Shown in pieces: positions 8,409 through 17,520 of a stretch of DNA of 64,000 nt (position 1 is its first letter; each line of letters opens with the position of its first letter). The stretch is taken from assembly GCF_001427105.1 (NCBI RefSeq), contig NZ_LMGI01000003.1, forward strand, positions 807,467 to 871,466. The letters run 5' to 3'. Made by a program: the position numbers and the translations under genes. The notes below the pieces were generated by a model that was given only the letters and a program-made list of their open reading frames with translations, was not told the DNA's origin and did not search any database. Source of the DNA: Sphingopyxis sp. Root154 (GTDB lineage: Bacteria; Pseudomonadota; Alphaproteobacteria; Sphingomonadales; Sphingomonadaceae).

Positions 8409-10243
8409 TCCAGTCCCTGCTTATCGCCAATCGCGGCGAAATCGCCTGCCGCATCATCCGCACCGCGCGCGAGATGGGTATCCGCACAATTGCGGTCTAT
8501 TCGGACGCCGACGCCAAAGCGCTGCATGTGCGCGAGGCCGACGAGGCCGTGCATATCGGGCCGTCGCCGGCGCGCGAATCCTATCTGATCGGCGAGAAGA
8601 TCATCGCCGCCGCGAAGGCGACTGGCGCCGAGGCGATCCACCCGGGATACGGCTTCCTGTCGGAAAATGCCGAATTCGCGCAGGCGGTGGCCGATGCCGG
8701 GCTCGTGTGGGTCGGGCCGAGGCCCGCATCCATCACTGCGATGGGGTTGAAAGACGCAGCGAAGAAGCTGATGGCCGCTGCCAGTGTGCCAGTGACGCCG
8801 GGCTATATGGGCGAGAACCAAAACCCGGCGTTCCTTGCCGAACAGGCAGGCGAAATCGGCTATCCGGTGCTGATCAAGGCCGTCGCCGGCGGCGGCGGCA
8901 AGGGGATGCGCAAGGTCGATGCCGCAGGCGATTTCATCGACGCGCTGGCGTCGTGCCAGCGCGAGGCGGCGGCGTCGTTCGGCAACGACCATGTGCTGAT
9001 CGAGAAATATATCCTGACCCCGCGCCATATCGAGGTGCAGGTGTTCGGCGATACGCACGGCAATGTCGTCCACCTGTTCGAGCGCGACTGCTCGCTGCAG
9101 CGCCGCCACCAGAAGGTGATCGAAGAGGCCCCGGCCCCCGGCATGGACGAAGCGACGCGCGCCGATCTCTGCGCCGCTGCCGTCCGCGCAGCGAAGGCGG
9201 TCGACTATGTCGGCGCCGGCACGATCGAGTTCATCGCCGACGCATCGGAGGGCCTCCGCGCCGATCGCATCTGGTTCATGGAAATGAACACGCGCCTGCA
9301 GGTCGAGCATCCGGTGACCGAAGAGATCACCGGCGTCGACCTGGTCGAATGGCAGCTCCGCGTCGCGTCGGGCGAGCCGATCCCGCTCGCTCAGGACGAA
9401 CTAGCGATCAACGGCTGGGCGATGGAAGCGCGGCTCTATGCCGAGGATCCGGCGAAGGGCTTTCTGCCCTCGATCGGTACGCTCGAACTGTTCCAGCTTC
9501 CCGAACATATCGGCCGTGTCGATACCGGCGTCTATGAAGGCGCCGAAGTCTCGCCCTTCTATGACCCGATGATCGCCAAGGTCATCGCCTGGGGCGAGGA
9601 CCGCGAGGAAGCACGCGAATTGCTGTCCGAGATGCTGGAGGACAGCGCGATCTGGCCGGTGAAGACCAACTCGGCCTTCCTCATCAACGCGCTCGATCAT
9701 CCCGATTTTGTGGCGGGTACCGTCGATACCGGGCTGATCGGCCGCGACGGTGATGCGATGACCGAAGAACCTGTGCCGACCGTGCAGGCGCTGACCAACG
9801 CCGCGATGGCGATGGTTCCGCGGTCGCTGCAATCGGGCTTCCGCTTGAACGCGCCAGATGTGCGGAACGCGCCCTTCCTGCTCGACGGCAAGCGCGTCGA
9901 AGTCGAACTGCACGGTCCTGGCGCCGAGGAGCCGTCTCCCGCGATGCTCGTTGCCGAGGGTGGTTCGGTTTGGCAATTGACGCCCTGGCGTGCCGAAGGC
10001 AGCGCTGGCGCAGCCGCGGGCGACGGCGCGATCCTCTCGCCAATGCCGGGCAAGGTCATCGCGGTCGAGGTCGCCGCGGGCGACAAGGTGACCAAGGGAC
10101 AGAAATTGCTGACGCTCGAAGCGATGAAGATGGAGCATAGCCTGACCGCGCCGTTCGACGGCGTCGTCGCCGAACTCAACGCGACGGCGGGCGCGCAAGT
10201 TCAGGTCGAGGCGCTGCTCGCGCGGATCGAGGCGGCGGAGTGA
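8405..10243 (+). CDS. mccA: Methylcrotonyl-CoA carboxylase, biotin-carrying (alpha) subunit
   Basis: A 612-residue protein with an N-terminal biotin carboxylase domain (SLLIANRGEIACRIIRTAREMG; ATP-grasp loop KAVAGGGGKGMRKV; FMEMNTRLQVEHPVTEEITG) and a C-terminal biotinyl domain with EAMKMEH, the biotinylated Lys at about 575. Together with mccB it carboxylates 3-methylcrotonyl-CoA. Sequence alone cannot separate MCC from propionyl- or geranyl-CoA carboxylase alpha chains; the ivd and mccB context decides. It overlaps both neighbours by four bases. Confidence 0.92.
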   Translation: MIQSLLIANRGEIACRIIRTAREMGIRTIAVYSDADAKALHVREADEAVHIGPSPARESYLIGEKIIAAAKATGAEAIHPGYGFLSENAEFAQAVADAGLVWVGPRPASITAMGLKDAAKKLMAAASVPVTPGYMGENQNPAFLAEQAGEIGYPVLIKAVAGGGGKGMRKVDAAGDFIDALASCQREAAASFGNDHVLIEKYILTPRHIEVQVFGDTHGNVVHLFERDCSLQRRHQKVIEEAPAPGMDEATRADLCAAAVRAAKAVDYVGAGTIEFIADASEGLRADRIWFMEMNTRLQVEHPVTEEITGVDLVEWQLRVASGEPIPLAQDELAINGWAMEARLYAEDPAKGFLPSIGTLELFQLPEHIGRVDTGVYEGAEVSPFYDPMIAKVIAWGEDREEARELLSEMLEDSAIWPVKTNSAFLINALDHPDFVAGTVDTGLIGRDGDAMTEEPVPTVQALTNAAMAMVPRSLQSGFRLNAPDVRNAPFLLDGKRVEVELHGPGAEEPSPAMLVAEGGSVWQLTPWRAEGSAGAAAGDGAILSPMPGKVIAVEVAAGDKVTKGQKLLTLEAMKMEHSLTAPFDGVVAELNATAGAQVQVEALLARIEAAE

Positions 10244-10698
10244 GCGAACTCGTCCTTCGCGACGCGACGGTGGCGGACCTTCCCGCCATCCTCGCGATGC
10301 TCGCGGAGGAGACGATCCCGCCGGGGCGTGAAGCCGATCCGTCGGACCCGCGCTACCTTGCCGCCTTCGAGGCGATCGACACCGACCCGAACCAGCATCT
10401 GATCGCCGCAGAACTCGACGGGCGCATCGTCGGGACGATGCAATTGAGCTTCCTTCCCGGGCTGTCCTTCATCGGCAGCTGGCGCGGGCTGATCGAAGCG
10501 GTCCGCATCGTGGCCGACCTGCGCGGGCAGAAGCTCGGCGAACACATGATCCTGTGGGCCGTCGAGCAATGCCGCGCGCGCGATTGCAAGCTCGTCCAGC
10601 TCACATCGTCGGCGGCCCGCACCGACGCGCACCGCTTTTACGCCCGGCTCGGCTTTGTCCAAAGCCATGTCGGCATGAAACTCCATTTAAGGGACTGA
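10240..10698 (+). CDS. GNAT family N-acetyltransferase
   Basis: A 152-residue single-domain GNAT protein. [17 protein letters not shown] beginning ([12 protein letters not shown]), the central [19 protein letters not shown] segment with the RGxxLG acetyl-CoA binding loop (Q/RxxGxG/A variant), and the C-terminal [10 protein letters not shown] stretch are typical. The substrate is unknown. It starts with GTG overlapping the mccA stop (GTGA), so it is translationally coupled to the carboxylase; whether it modifies a pathway enzyme or a metabolite is not shown. Confidence 0.85.
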   Translation: MSELVLRDATVADLPAILAMLAEETIPPGREADPSDPRYLAAFEAIDTDPNQHLIAAELDGRIVGTMQLSFLPGLSFIGSWRGLIEAVRIVADLRGQKLGEHMILWAVEQCRARDCKLVQLTSSAARTDAHRFYARLGFVQSHVGMKLHLRD

Positions 10699-10700
10699 AC

Positions 10701-11153
10701 ATGGCAGGACGCTTTTTCGACGAATGGGCCATCGGCGATACGCTGACCCACGACATCCGCCGCACGGTGACCGAGACCGACAATCTGCTGTTCACCGTGA
10801 TGACGCACAATCCGCAGCCGCTCCACCTCGACATCGAGGCAGCGAAGGCGTCGGAGTTCGGCCAGATCCTCGTCAACGGCACCTTCACTTTCAGCCTGAT
10901 GGTCGGGCTGTCGGTTGGCGACACAACGCTCGGCACTCTCGTCGCCAACCTCGGTTACGACAAGCTCGTCATGCCGAAACCGGTGTTTATCGGCGACACG
11001 CTTCGGGCCGAGAGCGAAATCATTGGCCTCAAGGAATCGAAATCGCGGCCGAATGCCGGGATCGTCACCTTCCTCCACCGCGCGATCAACCAGCGCGATG
11101 AACTTGTTTGCCAGTGCGAGCGTTCTGCCCTTGTCCAGCGGAAGGCCAGCTAA
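10701..11153 (+). CDS. MaoC family (R)-specific enoyl-CoA hydratase, candidate methylglutaconyl-CoA hydratase
   Basis: A 150-residue hot-dog-fold hydratase: [40 protein letters not shown] carries the MaoC catalytic Asp/His region (TxxDN... HNPxPLH), followed by [13 protein letters not shown] and PVFIGDTL. In this operon, after Ivd and MCC, the missing step is hydration of 3-methylglutaconyl-CoA. Proteobacteria normally use a crotonase-type (S-specific) hydratase; here none is seen and a MaoC protein stands in its place, next to a CitE-type lyase. The same set occurs in the Mycobacterium tuberculosis leucine operon (Rv2498c-Rv2502c). The role is inferred from that synteny. Confidence 0.85.
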   Translation: MAGRFFDEWAIGDTLTHDIRRTVTETDNLLFTVMTHNPQPLHLDIEAAKASEFGQILVNGTFTFSLMVGLSVGDTTLGTLVANLGYDKLVMPKPVFIGDTLRAESEIIGLKESKSRPNAGIVTFLHRAINQRDELVCQCERSALVQRKAS

Positions 11154-12004
11154 TGCGACTACGTTCCCTCCTCTTCGTTCCCGGCGACCGCCCCGAGCGT
11201 TTCGCCAAGGCCGCGGCGTCGGGCGCCGATGCGATCATCCTCGATCTCGAGGATTCGGTATCGCTCGCGAACAAGGATGCGGCGCGTCACGCGATCGCCG
11301 ACTATCTGGCGGGAACCCGCGAAGTTGTGACGCTGGTGCGCGTCAATCCGCTCGACGGGCATCTGACCGCCGCCGACGTCGCCGCAATCCTTGGCGCCGG
11401 GCCCGACGCGATCATGCTGCCCAAAGCCGAAGGCGCACCGAGCATCGCGCAGCTCGACACGATCCTGCGCAGCGAAGCTGCACGCGATGCCTCGCTGCCA
11501 CCGATCCTGCCGATCGCCACCGAAACCCCCGCGGCGATCTTCACGCTCGGCAGCTATCGCGAGGCGAAAGACCGCCTGCTGGGCCTGACGTGGGGCGCCG
11601 AGGATCTGCCAGCCGCGATTGGCGCGACGACGAGCCGCGAAGCCGATGGCAGCTATACCTCGCCCTATGAGGTCGCGCGCGCGATGACGCTGTTCGCGGC
11701 CCATGCTGCGGGCGCCGCCGCAATCGATACGGTATTTCCGGCGATCAAGAATGAAACGGGTCTCGCCGCCTATGCCGCCCGCGCGCGGCGCGACGGCTTT
11801 ACCGGCATGATGGCGATCCATCCGTCGCAGGTCGAACCGATCAACGCCGCCTTCACCCCCAGCGCGGACGAAACCGCGCGCGCGCAGGCGATCGTCGATG
11901 CCTTTGCCGCCAATCCCGGCGTTGGCGTGTTGCAGGTCGACGGCAAGATGGTCGACGCGCCGCACCTCAAACAGGCGAAGCACATCCTTTCGCTCGCGGA
12001 CTGA
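11153..12004 (+). CDS. HpcH/HpaI (CitE-like) CoA-ester lyase, candidate HMG-CoA/citramalyl-CoA lyase
   Basis: A 283-residue CitE/Mcl-family lyase: LRSLLFVPGDRPERFAKAAASGADAIILDLEDSV (TIM-barrel start, metal-binding DLEDS), TLVRVNPLDG, IMLPKAE, IATETPAAIF, and AIHPSQVEPIN near the end. Members cleave malyl-, citramalyl- or hydroxymethylglutaryl-CoA. Its start shares one base with the MaoC stop (TAATG). By synteny with M. tuberculosis Rv2498c, which acts on (R)-HMG-CoA and (S)-citramalyl-CoA, it probably finishes leucine breakdown to acetyl-CoA and acetoacetate here. A stand-alone malyl-CoA lyase role is the main alternative. Confidence 0.88.
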   Translation: MRLRSLLFVPGDRPERFAKAAASGADAIILDLEDSVSLANKDAARHAIADYLAGTREVVTLVRVNPLDGHLTAADVAAILGAGPDAIMLPKAEGAPSIAQLDTILRSEAARDASLPPILPIATETPAAIFTLGSYREAKDRLLGLTWGAEDLPAAIGATTSREADGSYTSPYEVARAMTLFAAHAAGAAAIDTVFPAIKNETGLAAYAARARRDGFTGMMAIHPSQVEPINAAFTPSADETARAQAIVDAFAANPGVGVLQVDGKMVDAPHLKQAKHILSLAD

Positions 12005-13039
12005 TCAACTGCAGGCAGGACCGCGCAGCCAGCGTTGCGTTTCATGGCTGCGGAACCGCACCATGCCCTGGCTCGATTGCATGGTGACGAGATTGTCGAA
12101 CTCCATGCTGGTGCGTGTGTAGGTGCCCCGCATCGTTATCTGCAAATTGGCGTTCGGGTCTTCGCCCGCGGGCTTGCAGTTGAGGTAGCCGCTGATCCGG
12201 CCGCCGTTCATCTTGAACGCGCCGATCGTGCATTTGGCTTCATGGTCCGGATCGAACAGCAGCACGCCGGGTTTCGCCGCAACTTTCGGTGCAATGCAAT
12301 CTTCGGGATCGGGGTCGGTTTCCAGCACTTGTTTGAATTGCGCGACGAATTCGGGCGCCATTTCGGGGAAGAGAATTTCGACGACCTCGCGCTTGGTGGT
12401 CCAGATACCGGCTTCGATCGGATTGTCGGCGACCGCCGCGCCCGGATCGCCCGCCGTCGGGGTACGGCTTTGCCACCAGATGCCGCCCCCGATCAGCCCG
12501 ACGAGCGCAACGCCCGCCGCAATGACCATCCATAACCGCTTACGCCGCGGCGCGAGCGGTGCGGACATTTGCCGCGCGGTCGTGCCGGGCGACACCGCAG
12601 GCGCTGTGCCCGGGCTCATCGCGGCGACGATCCGCTCGACCGCCTGCTCCTCACCCGCGAACCAGTCGATCCACTGATAATCCTTTAGCCAGTATGCGAG
12701 CCCCTGCGCGCGCACATCCTCCAGCCGCACCGGCAGGATGATCTTGTTGCTGTCCTCGCCCAACATCAGTTCACGCTTCACATGGCGCGACTGGTCAGAC
12801 TGGGGGCAGAAGAGCAGCACGATCGCGTCCGATCGGTCGATCTGGTCGACAATCGACTGGTCGAAGGCAGTGCCGGCGGCGATGTCGTCAGGCGCGAGCC
12901 AGCCATCGATCCCACGCACCGCGAGCAGGCGTTTTAATCGCCGAGCGGTCTCAACCTGCGAGCTGTGATGGCTGATGAAAGCGGAAAGCCGCTTTGGCTT
13001 GATCGGCGGTGGTCCGGCGTCGGTCATTGCGGCCATCAT
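12005..13039 (-). CDS. TIR domain-transmembrane-DUF3617-like protein
   Basis: A 344-residue protein of three parts. Residues 17-140 form a bacterial TIR domain (RLSAFISHHSSQVETARRLKRLL, WLAPDDIAAG, AIVLLFCPQSDQSRHVKREL), with Glu90 at the position of the NADase catalytic Glu of active TIR proteins. One membrane helix follows at about 169-188. The remaining 155 residues resemble the DUF3617 beta-rich domain (EAGIWTTKREVV start, three spaced Cys, late GTYTR). With the membrane topology expected, TIR would face the cytoplasm and the DUF3617 part the periplasm. A start at the fifth codon (MTDAG) is also possible. It abuts the CitE stop convergently with no gap. No defence partner gene is adjacent. 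Confidence 0.85.
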   Translation of the reverse strand: MMAAMTDAGPPPIKPKRLSAFISHHSSQVETARRLKRLLAVRGIDGWLAPDDIAAGTAFDQSIVDQIDRSDAIVLLFCPQSDQSRHVKRELMLGEDSNKIILPVRLEDVRAQGLAYWLKDYQWIDWFAGEEQAVERIVAAMSPGTAPAVSPGTTARQMSAPLAPRRKRLWMVIAAGVALVGLIGGGIWWQSRTPTAGDPGAAVADNPIEAGIWTTKREVVEILFPEMAPEFVAQFKQVLETDPDPEDCIAPKVAAKPGVLLFDPDHEAKCTIGAFKMNGGRISGYLNCKPAGEDPNANLQITMRGTYTRTSMEFDNLVTMQSSQGMVRFRSHETQRWLRGPACS

Positions 13040-13083
13040 ATGAGCATGACCCGCGACCGCAAGTGACTAAGCGCACAGGGCAA

Positions 13084-14583
13084 TCAGGATGTTTTGCGCC
13101 GAAATGGCCGGTGGCGCCCCATCCAGCTGCGCCCGCGGTGCCAGCTCTTCTTGAGGCCGCGTTCGGTGAAGCCTTCAAACATGGCATCGGGACTGGTCGG
13201 ATCGAGCACCTCATTCTCGGCGATGAATTCGTCCATCGGACCCGGCGGAACGAGATCGAGCAGTTCCAGCGAACGCCCCTTGCCGCGTAGCGCCTCGATC
13301 GTGTCGATCAGCGAGCCGGTGCGCTTGAATGCGGCCGCAACCTCATCTTCCTTCACATCGAGATGCTCGGCGATCAGCGATGTGCGCAGCCGCACGATCG
13401 CGGGTTTGACGCCTTTGTTCGCGGGCAGCGCGGCATCGATCGTCACGTCGCATTCGCTGTCGAGCCCCATTGAGCGGTTGTTCATGTTCGCCGAGCCGAC
13501 GCGGATCATGCGGTCGTCGACGATGGCAGTCTTCGCATGGACATAGATCGGCTCGCCACGCCTGGTGCGCGGATAATAGACCTTCAGCCGGTCGCCATGC
13601 TTCGACTTGGCAATTTCGCGGACCAGTTGCACGCGCGCGGCGTCCATCGCCATCTGCTCGAGCCAGCCATCGGCGGTCTTCGGCATCACCATCACGAATT
13701 CGGGCGCATCATCCTCGTTCAGCCGCTCGGCGATCGCGGCGGCGATCTTGCCGCAGGTGAAATATTGATTTTCGAAATAGATGAAGCGGTCGGCCGCGGC
13801 GATCATGTCGAGGTAGAGCTGTTCGATTTCGCGGATTTCCTCGCAACCGTCATATTCGGCGCGGGTGCGCGAAATGGCGACATCCACGCCCTCGAAATCG
13901 GGTTCGAGGTCGTCGGGCCAATTCTCGCCCTGGCCTTCCAGATCGCGCAGCGGTTTTTTGGTCGCCCGCTGCCAGCGTTCGTTGCCGAGATCGGCGAGCG
14001 CGTTGCCGACGGGGCCGGCCAGGATCATCGTGCTATCGTGCCACGGCATATAGGCCTTGCCATCGGGTGCGGTGCGGTGCGGATCGTCGTCCTTGTGATC
14101 GCGCGTATCCCAGCGGCGCGATCCGACATCGATCCCCCCGCACACCGCGAGATGGTCGTCGAATACGGCAACCTTCTGATGATGGCTGCACCCGACCGGA
14201 TGCGCACTATCGAGGCGGAAGCTGATCGAGCGCGTGAGTTTCCAGCGCGCGACCATCGACAGGATGCGCGGCATTGCGAACTGCTTCAGCGCGCCGAAAT
14301 TCCAGCGCAATATATCGATGTCGCGATCGGGTTTTTCCTTCGCGAGCCGCAGCAGGTAATTGCCGAGCGGTTCGCCCTTGCCATCCTTGTCGGGCTTGAG
14401 CGCGATGCGCGGGTCGAAGTCCCAGCCGATGAGCAAAATGCGCTGCTTCGCTTCTGCCATCAGCCGCTCGAGCAGCGCATAATAGTCGGCGGCGTCGACG
14501 ATCATCCGCGCCTTCTCGGCGCGCTCGATGCGCCAGCAATTGCGGCCCTCGACGACGATCGGTTTCAGGTCCCCTTTGCTCAT
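13084..14583 (-). CDS. Phospholipase D-like protein
   Basis: A 499-residue protein with two HKD motifs: GCSHHQKVAVFDD (HxKxxxxD) in the first half and YVHAKTAIVDDRMIRVGSANMNNRS in the second, the hallmark of the PLD superfamily. FENQYFT before the second motif is common in the phosphatidyltransferase/phospholipase D branch with similarity to eukaryotic PLD. It could hydrolyse or transfer phosphatidyl groups. No signal peptide is seen. I chose ATG at 14583 (MSKGDLKPIVVEG); an in-frame TTG at 14619 would add 12 residues. Confidence 0.88.
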   Translation of the reverse strand: MSKGDLKPIVVEGRNCWRIERAEKARMIVDAADYYALLERLMAEAKQRILLIGWDFDPRIALKPDKDGKGEPLGNYLLRLAKEKPDRDIDILRWNFGALKQFAMPRILSMVARWKLTRSISFRLDSAHPVGCSHHQKVAVFDDHLAVCGGIDVGSRRWDTRDHKDDDPHRTAPDGKAYMPWHDSTMILAGPVGNALADLGNERWQRATKKPLRDLEGQGENWPDDLEPDFEGVDVAISRTRAEYDGCEEIREIEQLYLDMIAAADRFIYFENQYFTCGKIAAAIAERLNEDDAPEFVMVMPKTADGWLEQMAMDAARVQLVREIAKSKHGDRLKVYYPRTRRGEPIYVHAKTAIVDDRMIRVGSANMNNRSMGLDSECDVTIDAALPANKGVKPAIVRLRTSLIAEHLDVKEDEVAAAFKRTGSLIDTIEALRGKGRSLELLDLVPPGPMDEFIAENEVLDPTSPDAMFEGFTERGLKKSWHRGRSWMGRHRPFRRKTS

Positions 14584-14628
14584 CGCCGCCGACACGCATG
14601 ACAGCGGCGATGGTTGCAAGGGCGCGGG

Positions 14629-16431
14629 TCAGGCGGCGACGAACTGCTCGGGCGTCAGCGCCATCATCGCCTCGCTGCCCGCCTCGATCTTGCGGCGCAG
14701 CGAGCCCGCGTCGGGCAGGAAGCGTTCGGAGAAATAGCGCGCGGTGACGAGCTTGGCCTCGAGGAACGCCTTGTTGCCGCGGCCTTCGGCGAGCGCCTTC
14801 TGCGCCGCTTCGGCCATCATCAGCCACATCGAGCCGAGCGCGACGATCCCCAAGATGTGCATATAATGGTGCGCGCCGGCGCCGACATTGTTCGGGTTCG
14901 CCATGCCATTCTGCATGAACCACATCGTCGCGGCCTTGAGTTCGCCATTCGCCTTTTCGAGGCGCGTCGCGAAATCGGCGAGCGCTTCGTCGCCCTTAGC
15001 GCGCCCGCATTCCTCGTCGACGATCGCGAAAAAGGCCTGAATCGCGCGCCCGCCATTCTGTGCGAGCTTGCGACCGACAAGGTCCATGGCCTGCACGCCG
15101 TTCGCGCCTTCATAGATCATCGTGATGCGCGCATCGCGGACATATTGCGACATGCCCTGTTCTTCGATGTAGCCGTGGCCGCCGAACACCTGCTGCGCGT
15201 TGGTCGCGACGTCATAGCCTTTGTCAGTGCCGAAGCCCTTGATCACCGGCGTCAGCAGGCTCACGAGGTCGTCGGCGCGCTGGCGCTCCTCCTCGCTCTC
15301 GGCAACATGCGCAAGATCGACTTGCAGCGCCCCCCAGGTGCAGAGCGCGCGCAGCCCTTCGACCGTCGCCTTGCCGTCCATCAGCATGCGGCGGACATCG
15401 GGATGAACGAACAGGGGATCGGCTTTTTCCTGCGGATCCTTGGGCCCGGTGAGCGCGCGGCCCTGACGGCGGTCCTGCGCATATTGAACCGCATTCTGGT
15501 ACGCGACATCGGCCTGCCCGAGCCCCTGGATGCCGACGCCGAGGCGCGCGGCGTTCATCATCACGAACATCGCGGCGAGGCCCTTATTCTCCTCGCCGAC
15601 CATCCAGCCCTTGGCACCGTCGTAATTCATCACACAGGTCGAATTGGCGTGGATACCCATCTTGTGCTCGATCGACCCGCACGACAGCGTGTTACGGTCG
15701 CCGAGCGAGCCGTCGTCGTTGACGATGAACTTGGGCACGATGAAGAGTGAGATACCCTTGACGCTGTCGGGGGCGTCGGGGGTCTTTGCCAGCACGAGGT
15801 GGATGATGTTGTCGGTCAGGTCGTGCTCGCCCGACGAGATGAAGATTTTCGTACCCGTAATGGCATAGCTGCCGTCGCCGTTCGGCACCGCGCGGGTGCG
15901 GATGAGGCCAAGGTCGGTGCCGCAATGCGGCTCGGTCAGGTTCATCGTCCCACCCCATTCGCCCGCGATCATCCGGGGGACATAGGTCGCTTTCTGCTCG
16001 TCCGAACCCTTGACGAGGATCGCCGCGGTCGCGCCCTGCGTCAGCCCGGGATACATGGCGAACGCCTGATTGGCGGCGTTGCGATATTCCTCTACCGGGA
16101 AACCGATGACGTGCGGCAGTCCCTGCCCGCCGAATTCCTCGGGCGCGGTGAGAAGGCCCCAGCCGGCTTCGGAATAGGCCTTATACGCTTCCTTGAAGCC
16201 CTTTGGCGTCGTCACCGACCCGTCTTCGTGGCGTGTGCAGCCTTCGAGATCGCCCGACTGGTTGATCGGGAACAGCACTTCCTCGCAGAATTTGCCGGCC
16301 TCGGTCAGCACCGCTTCGACCATGTCGGGAGTCGCGCTCGCGAAACCGGGCAGGTTCGAATAACGTTCGATCCCAAGCACATCGTTGAGAAGAAAGAGCG
16401 TGTCCTGCACGGGAGCGCGATAGACGGGCAT
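14629..16431 (-). CDS. Acyl-CoA dehydrogenase with C-terminal extension (DmdC-like)
   Basis: A 600-residue acyl-CoA dehydrogenase of the long type with an extra C-terminal helical domain. It shows the FAD region ([37 protein letters not shown]), the [11 protein letters not shown] segment and [19 protein letters not shown], where the Glu of IYEG is the usual catalytic base. This set is characteristic of the family that includes 3-methylmercaptopropionyl-CoA dehydrogenase DmdC and related fatty acyl-CoA dehydrogenases; the true substrate is uncertain. A MerR regulator gene lies just upstream on the same strand and probably controls it. Confidence 0.9.
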   Translation of the reverse strand: MPVYRAPVQDTLFLLNDVLGIERYSNLPGFASATPDMVEAVLTEAGKFCEEVLFPINQSGDLEGCTRHEDGSVTTPKGFKEAYKAYSEAGWGLLTAPEEFGGQGLPHVIGFPVEEYRNAANQAFAMYPGLTQGATAAILVKGSDEQKATYVPRMIAGEWGGTMNLTEPHCGTDLGLIRTRAVPNGDGSYAITGTKIFISSGEHDLTDNIIHLVLAKTPDAPDSVKGISLFIVPKFIVNDDGSLGDRNTLSCGSIEHKMGIHANSTCVMNYDGAKGWMVGEENKGLAAMFVMMNAARLGVGIQGLGQADVAYQNAVQYAQDRRQGRALTGPKDPQEKADPLFVHPDVRRMLMDGKATVEGLRALCTWGALQVDLAHVAESEEERQRADDLVSLLTPVIKGFGTDKGYDVATNAQQVFGGHGYIEEQGMSQYVRDARITMIYEGANGVQAMDLVGRKLAQNGGRAIQAFFAIVDEECGRAKGDEALADFATRLEKANGELKAATMWFMQNGMANPNNVGAGAHHYMHILGIVALGSMWLMMAEAAQKALAEGRGNKAFLEAKLVTARYFSERFLPDAGSLRRKIEAGSEAMMALTPEQFVAA

Positions 16432-16494
16432 GGGGTATCCTTCTGAAAAGCAGCTAACAATGTCAAACTTGCCTGGGGAGAGGCTCAGGTCGGC

Positions 16495-16917
16495 TTATTG
16501 GCCGGCGTCGACTTTCTTCACCATGTCGATGAAACGTGACAGCTCATCTACAGCACTGTCAATATCGTCGCGCTGGCGTTGCAGCAGGCCGATGCGCTGC
16601 TCGCATTTCTCGATCGTCACCTGACGCTGCAGCTTTCGACCATCGCCGACGTCGTAAAGGTCGATCATCTCGCGAATGTCGGCGAGGCTGAAGCCCGTGC
16701 GCTTGGCGCGAAGTATCCAAGCCAGCCGCGCGCGGTCGCGTTTCGAATAGATGCGCGACAATCCCTTGCGCGACGGGCTGATCAGCCCTTCATCCTCGTA
16801 AAAACGCAGCGCGCGGGCAGTGACCCCGAACTCGGTCGACAAGTCGGTGATACTGAATTGTTCGCGCCCCAGATGGTCGGGCGTATCGATATGGGCGTGG
16901 CCATATTGTTCGGTCAT
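16495..16917 (-). CDS. MerR family regulator (LiuR-like)
   Basis: A 140-residue MerR protein: FSITDLSTEFGVTARALRFYEDEGLISPSRKG is the winged HTH, followed by RLAWILRAKRTGFSLADIREMIDLY and a coiled-coil C-terminus without metal-binding Cys pairs, as in regulators that answer acyl-CoA or small organic effectors. The acyl-CoA dehydrogenase gene follows 63 bp downstream on the same strand, and the ivd/mcc operon is close, so it may be the LiuR-type regulator of branched-chain and fatty acid use. A start at 16962 would be in frame but would run through the palindromic site at 16938-16953; I prefer ATG 16917. Confidence 0.88.
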   Translation of the reverse strand: MTEQYGHAHIDTPDHLGREQFSITDLSTEFGVTARALRFYEDEGLISPSRKGLSRIYSKRDRARLAWILRAKRTGFSLADIREMIDLYDVGDGRKLQRQVTIEKCEQRIGLLQRQRDDIDSAVDELSRFIDMVKKVDAGQ

Positions 16918-16918
16918 G

Positions 16919-16955
16919 CCGGTGAAACTAGTTTCCGTTGACGTGAACGTCAAGC
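16919..16955 (-). promoter_or_regulatory. Palindromic operator and promoter of the merR gene
   Basis: A perfect inverted repeat TTGACGT-GA-ACGTCAA fills 16938-16953. Reading the minus strand, TTGACG followed after 17 bp by TAGTTT gives a good sigma70 -35/-10 pair, with the operator covering the -35 end and part of the spacer, as is usual for MerR-family sites. The -10 is so near ATG 16917 that transcription should start at or just before the start codon, consistent with a leaderless message and with the lack of a Shine-Dalgarno sequence. Confidence 0.6.
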
Positions 16956-16983
16956 CCGGCAAAGCGGGTCAATTCGGGGCAGT

Positions 16984-17520
16984 TCAGCCCCCGCACGGAT
17001 GCTGCATATTGCCGCCTCGATCGGCGATCCGCAAGCCCCCCGCGTCGCTCGCCGACCAGCTCGCGCGCGGCAGACTGAGCCCCGCAAGCGAGGCGCGGCC
17101 GGGACACAGGCTGCGGCATTGTGGTGGCAGCTTTCCGGGCAAGCGGAGCTCATCCTCTTCCTCATGCACAAGGGCTTCGCAACCATCCGCGCCGGCGAAG
17201 CGCATCCGCCAGCCGCCGCCCTCGCGAACCATCGTTCCGTTGGCGGCGCACGAGAGGCCGGGGCCAAAGGCGGCAGTGACGGCGAAGCGCCATTTTCCGG
17301 CGCCATCGGGAACGACGCACATTGCATCGCGGCCGAGATCGTGCGCGCGCTCGAACACGCCGACCGGGCTTGCGGCTTCGGGGTGGACGACGCCGCGCTC
17401 GCGTGCCGCCACTTCCAGCGGGTTGCTGGAGTCGATCCCTTTCGCGCGCTCATCCGGCGCGGGTCGCCCGCACCCGGCGAGCAGCAGAACCGCGAGCGCG
17501 GCGGCGTCAACCCTGCGCAT
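16984..17520 (-). CDS. Putative lipoprotein of unknown function
   Basis: A 178-residue protein with a short signal peptide and clear lipobox (LAVLLLAGC), so it should be lipid-modified at Cys17. The mature part has several Cys residues but matches nothing I recognise. It overlaps the 3' end of hisI by 14 bp and is probably co-transcribed with it. The C-terminus reads [10 protein letters not shown]. No membrane segments besides the signal. Confidence 0.7.
   Translation of the reverse strand: MRRVDAAALAVLLLAGCGRPAPDERAKGIDSSNPLEVAARERGVVHPEAASPVGVFERAHDLGRDAMCVVPDGAGKWRFAVTAAFGPGLSCAANGTMVREGGGWRMRFAGADGCEALVHEEEDELRLPGKLPPQCRSLCPGRASLAGLSLPRASWSASDAGGLRIADRGGNMQHPCGG

Noticed and set aside
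12005..14583. A TIR plus phospholipase D two-gene defence system
   Set aside because: Both genes are on the same strand and phospholipase D domains occur in defence systems, but the PLD protein looks like a full-length lipid-type enzyme and no sensor, nucleotide cyclase or nuclease partner is present; the link is only proximity.
13537..14601. A 354-codon plus-strand frame
   Set aside because: Antisense to the phospholipase D-like gene with its two HKD motifs.
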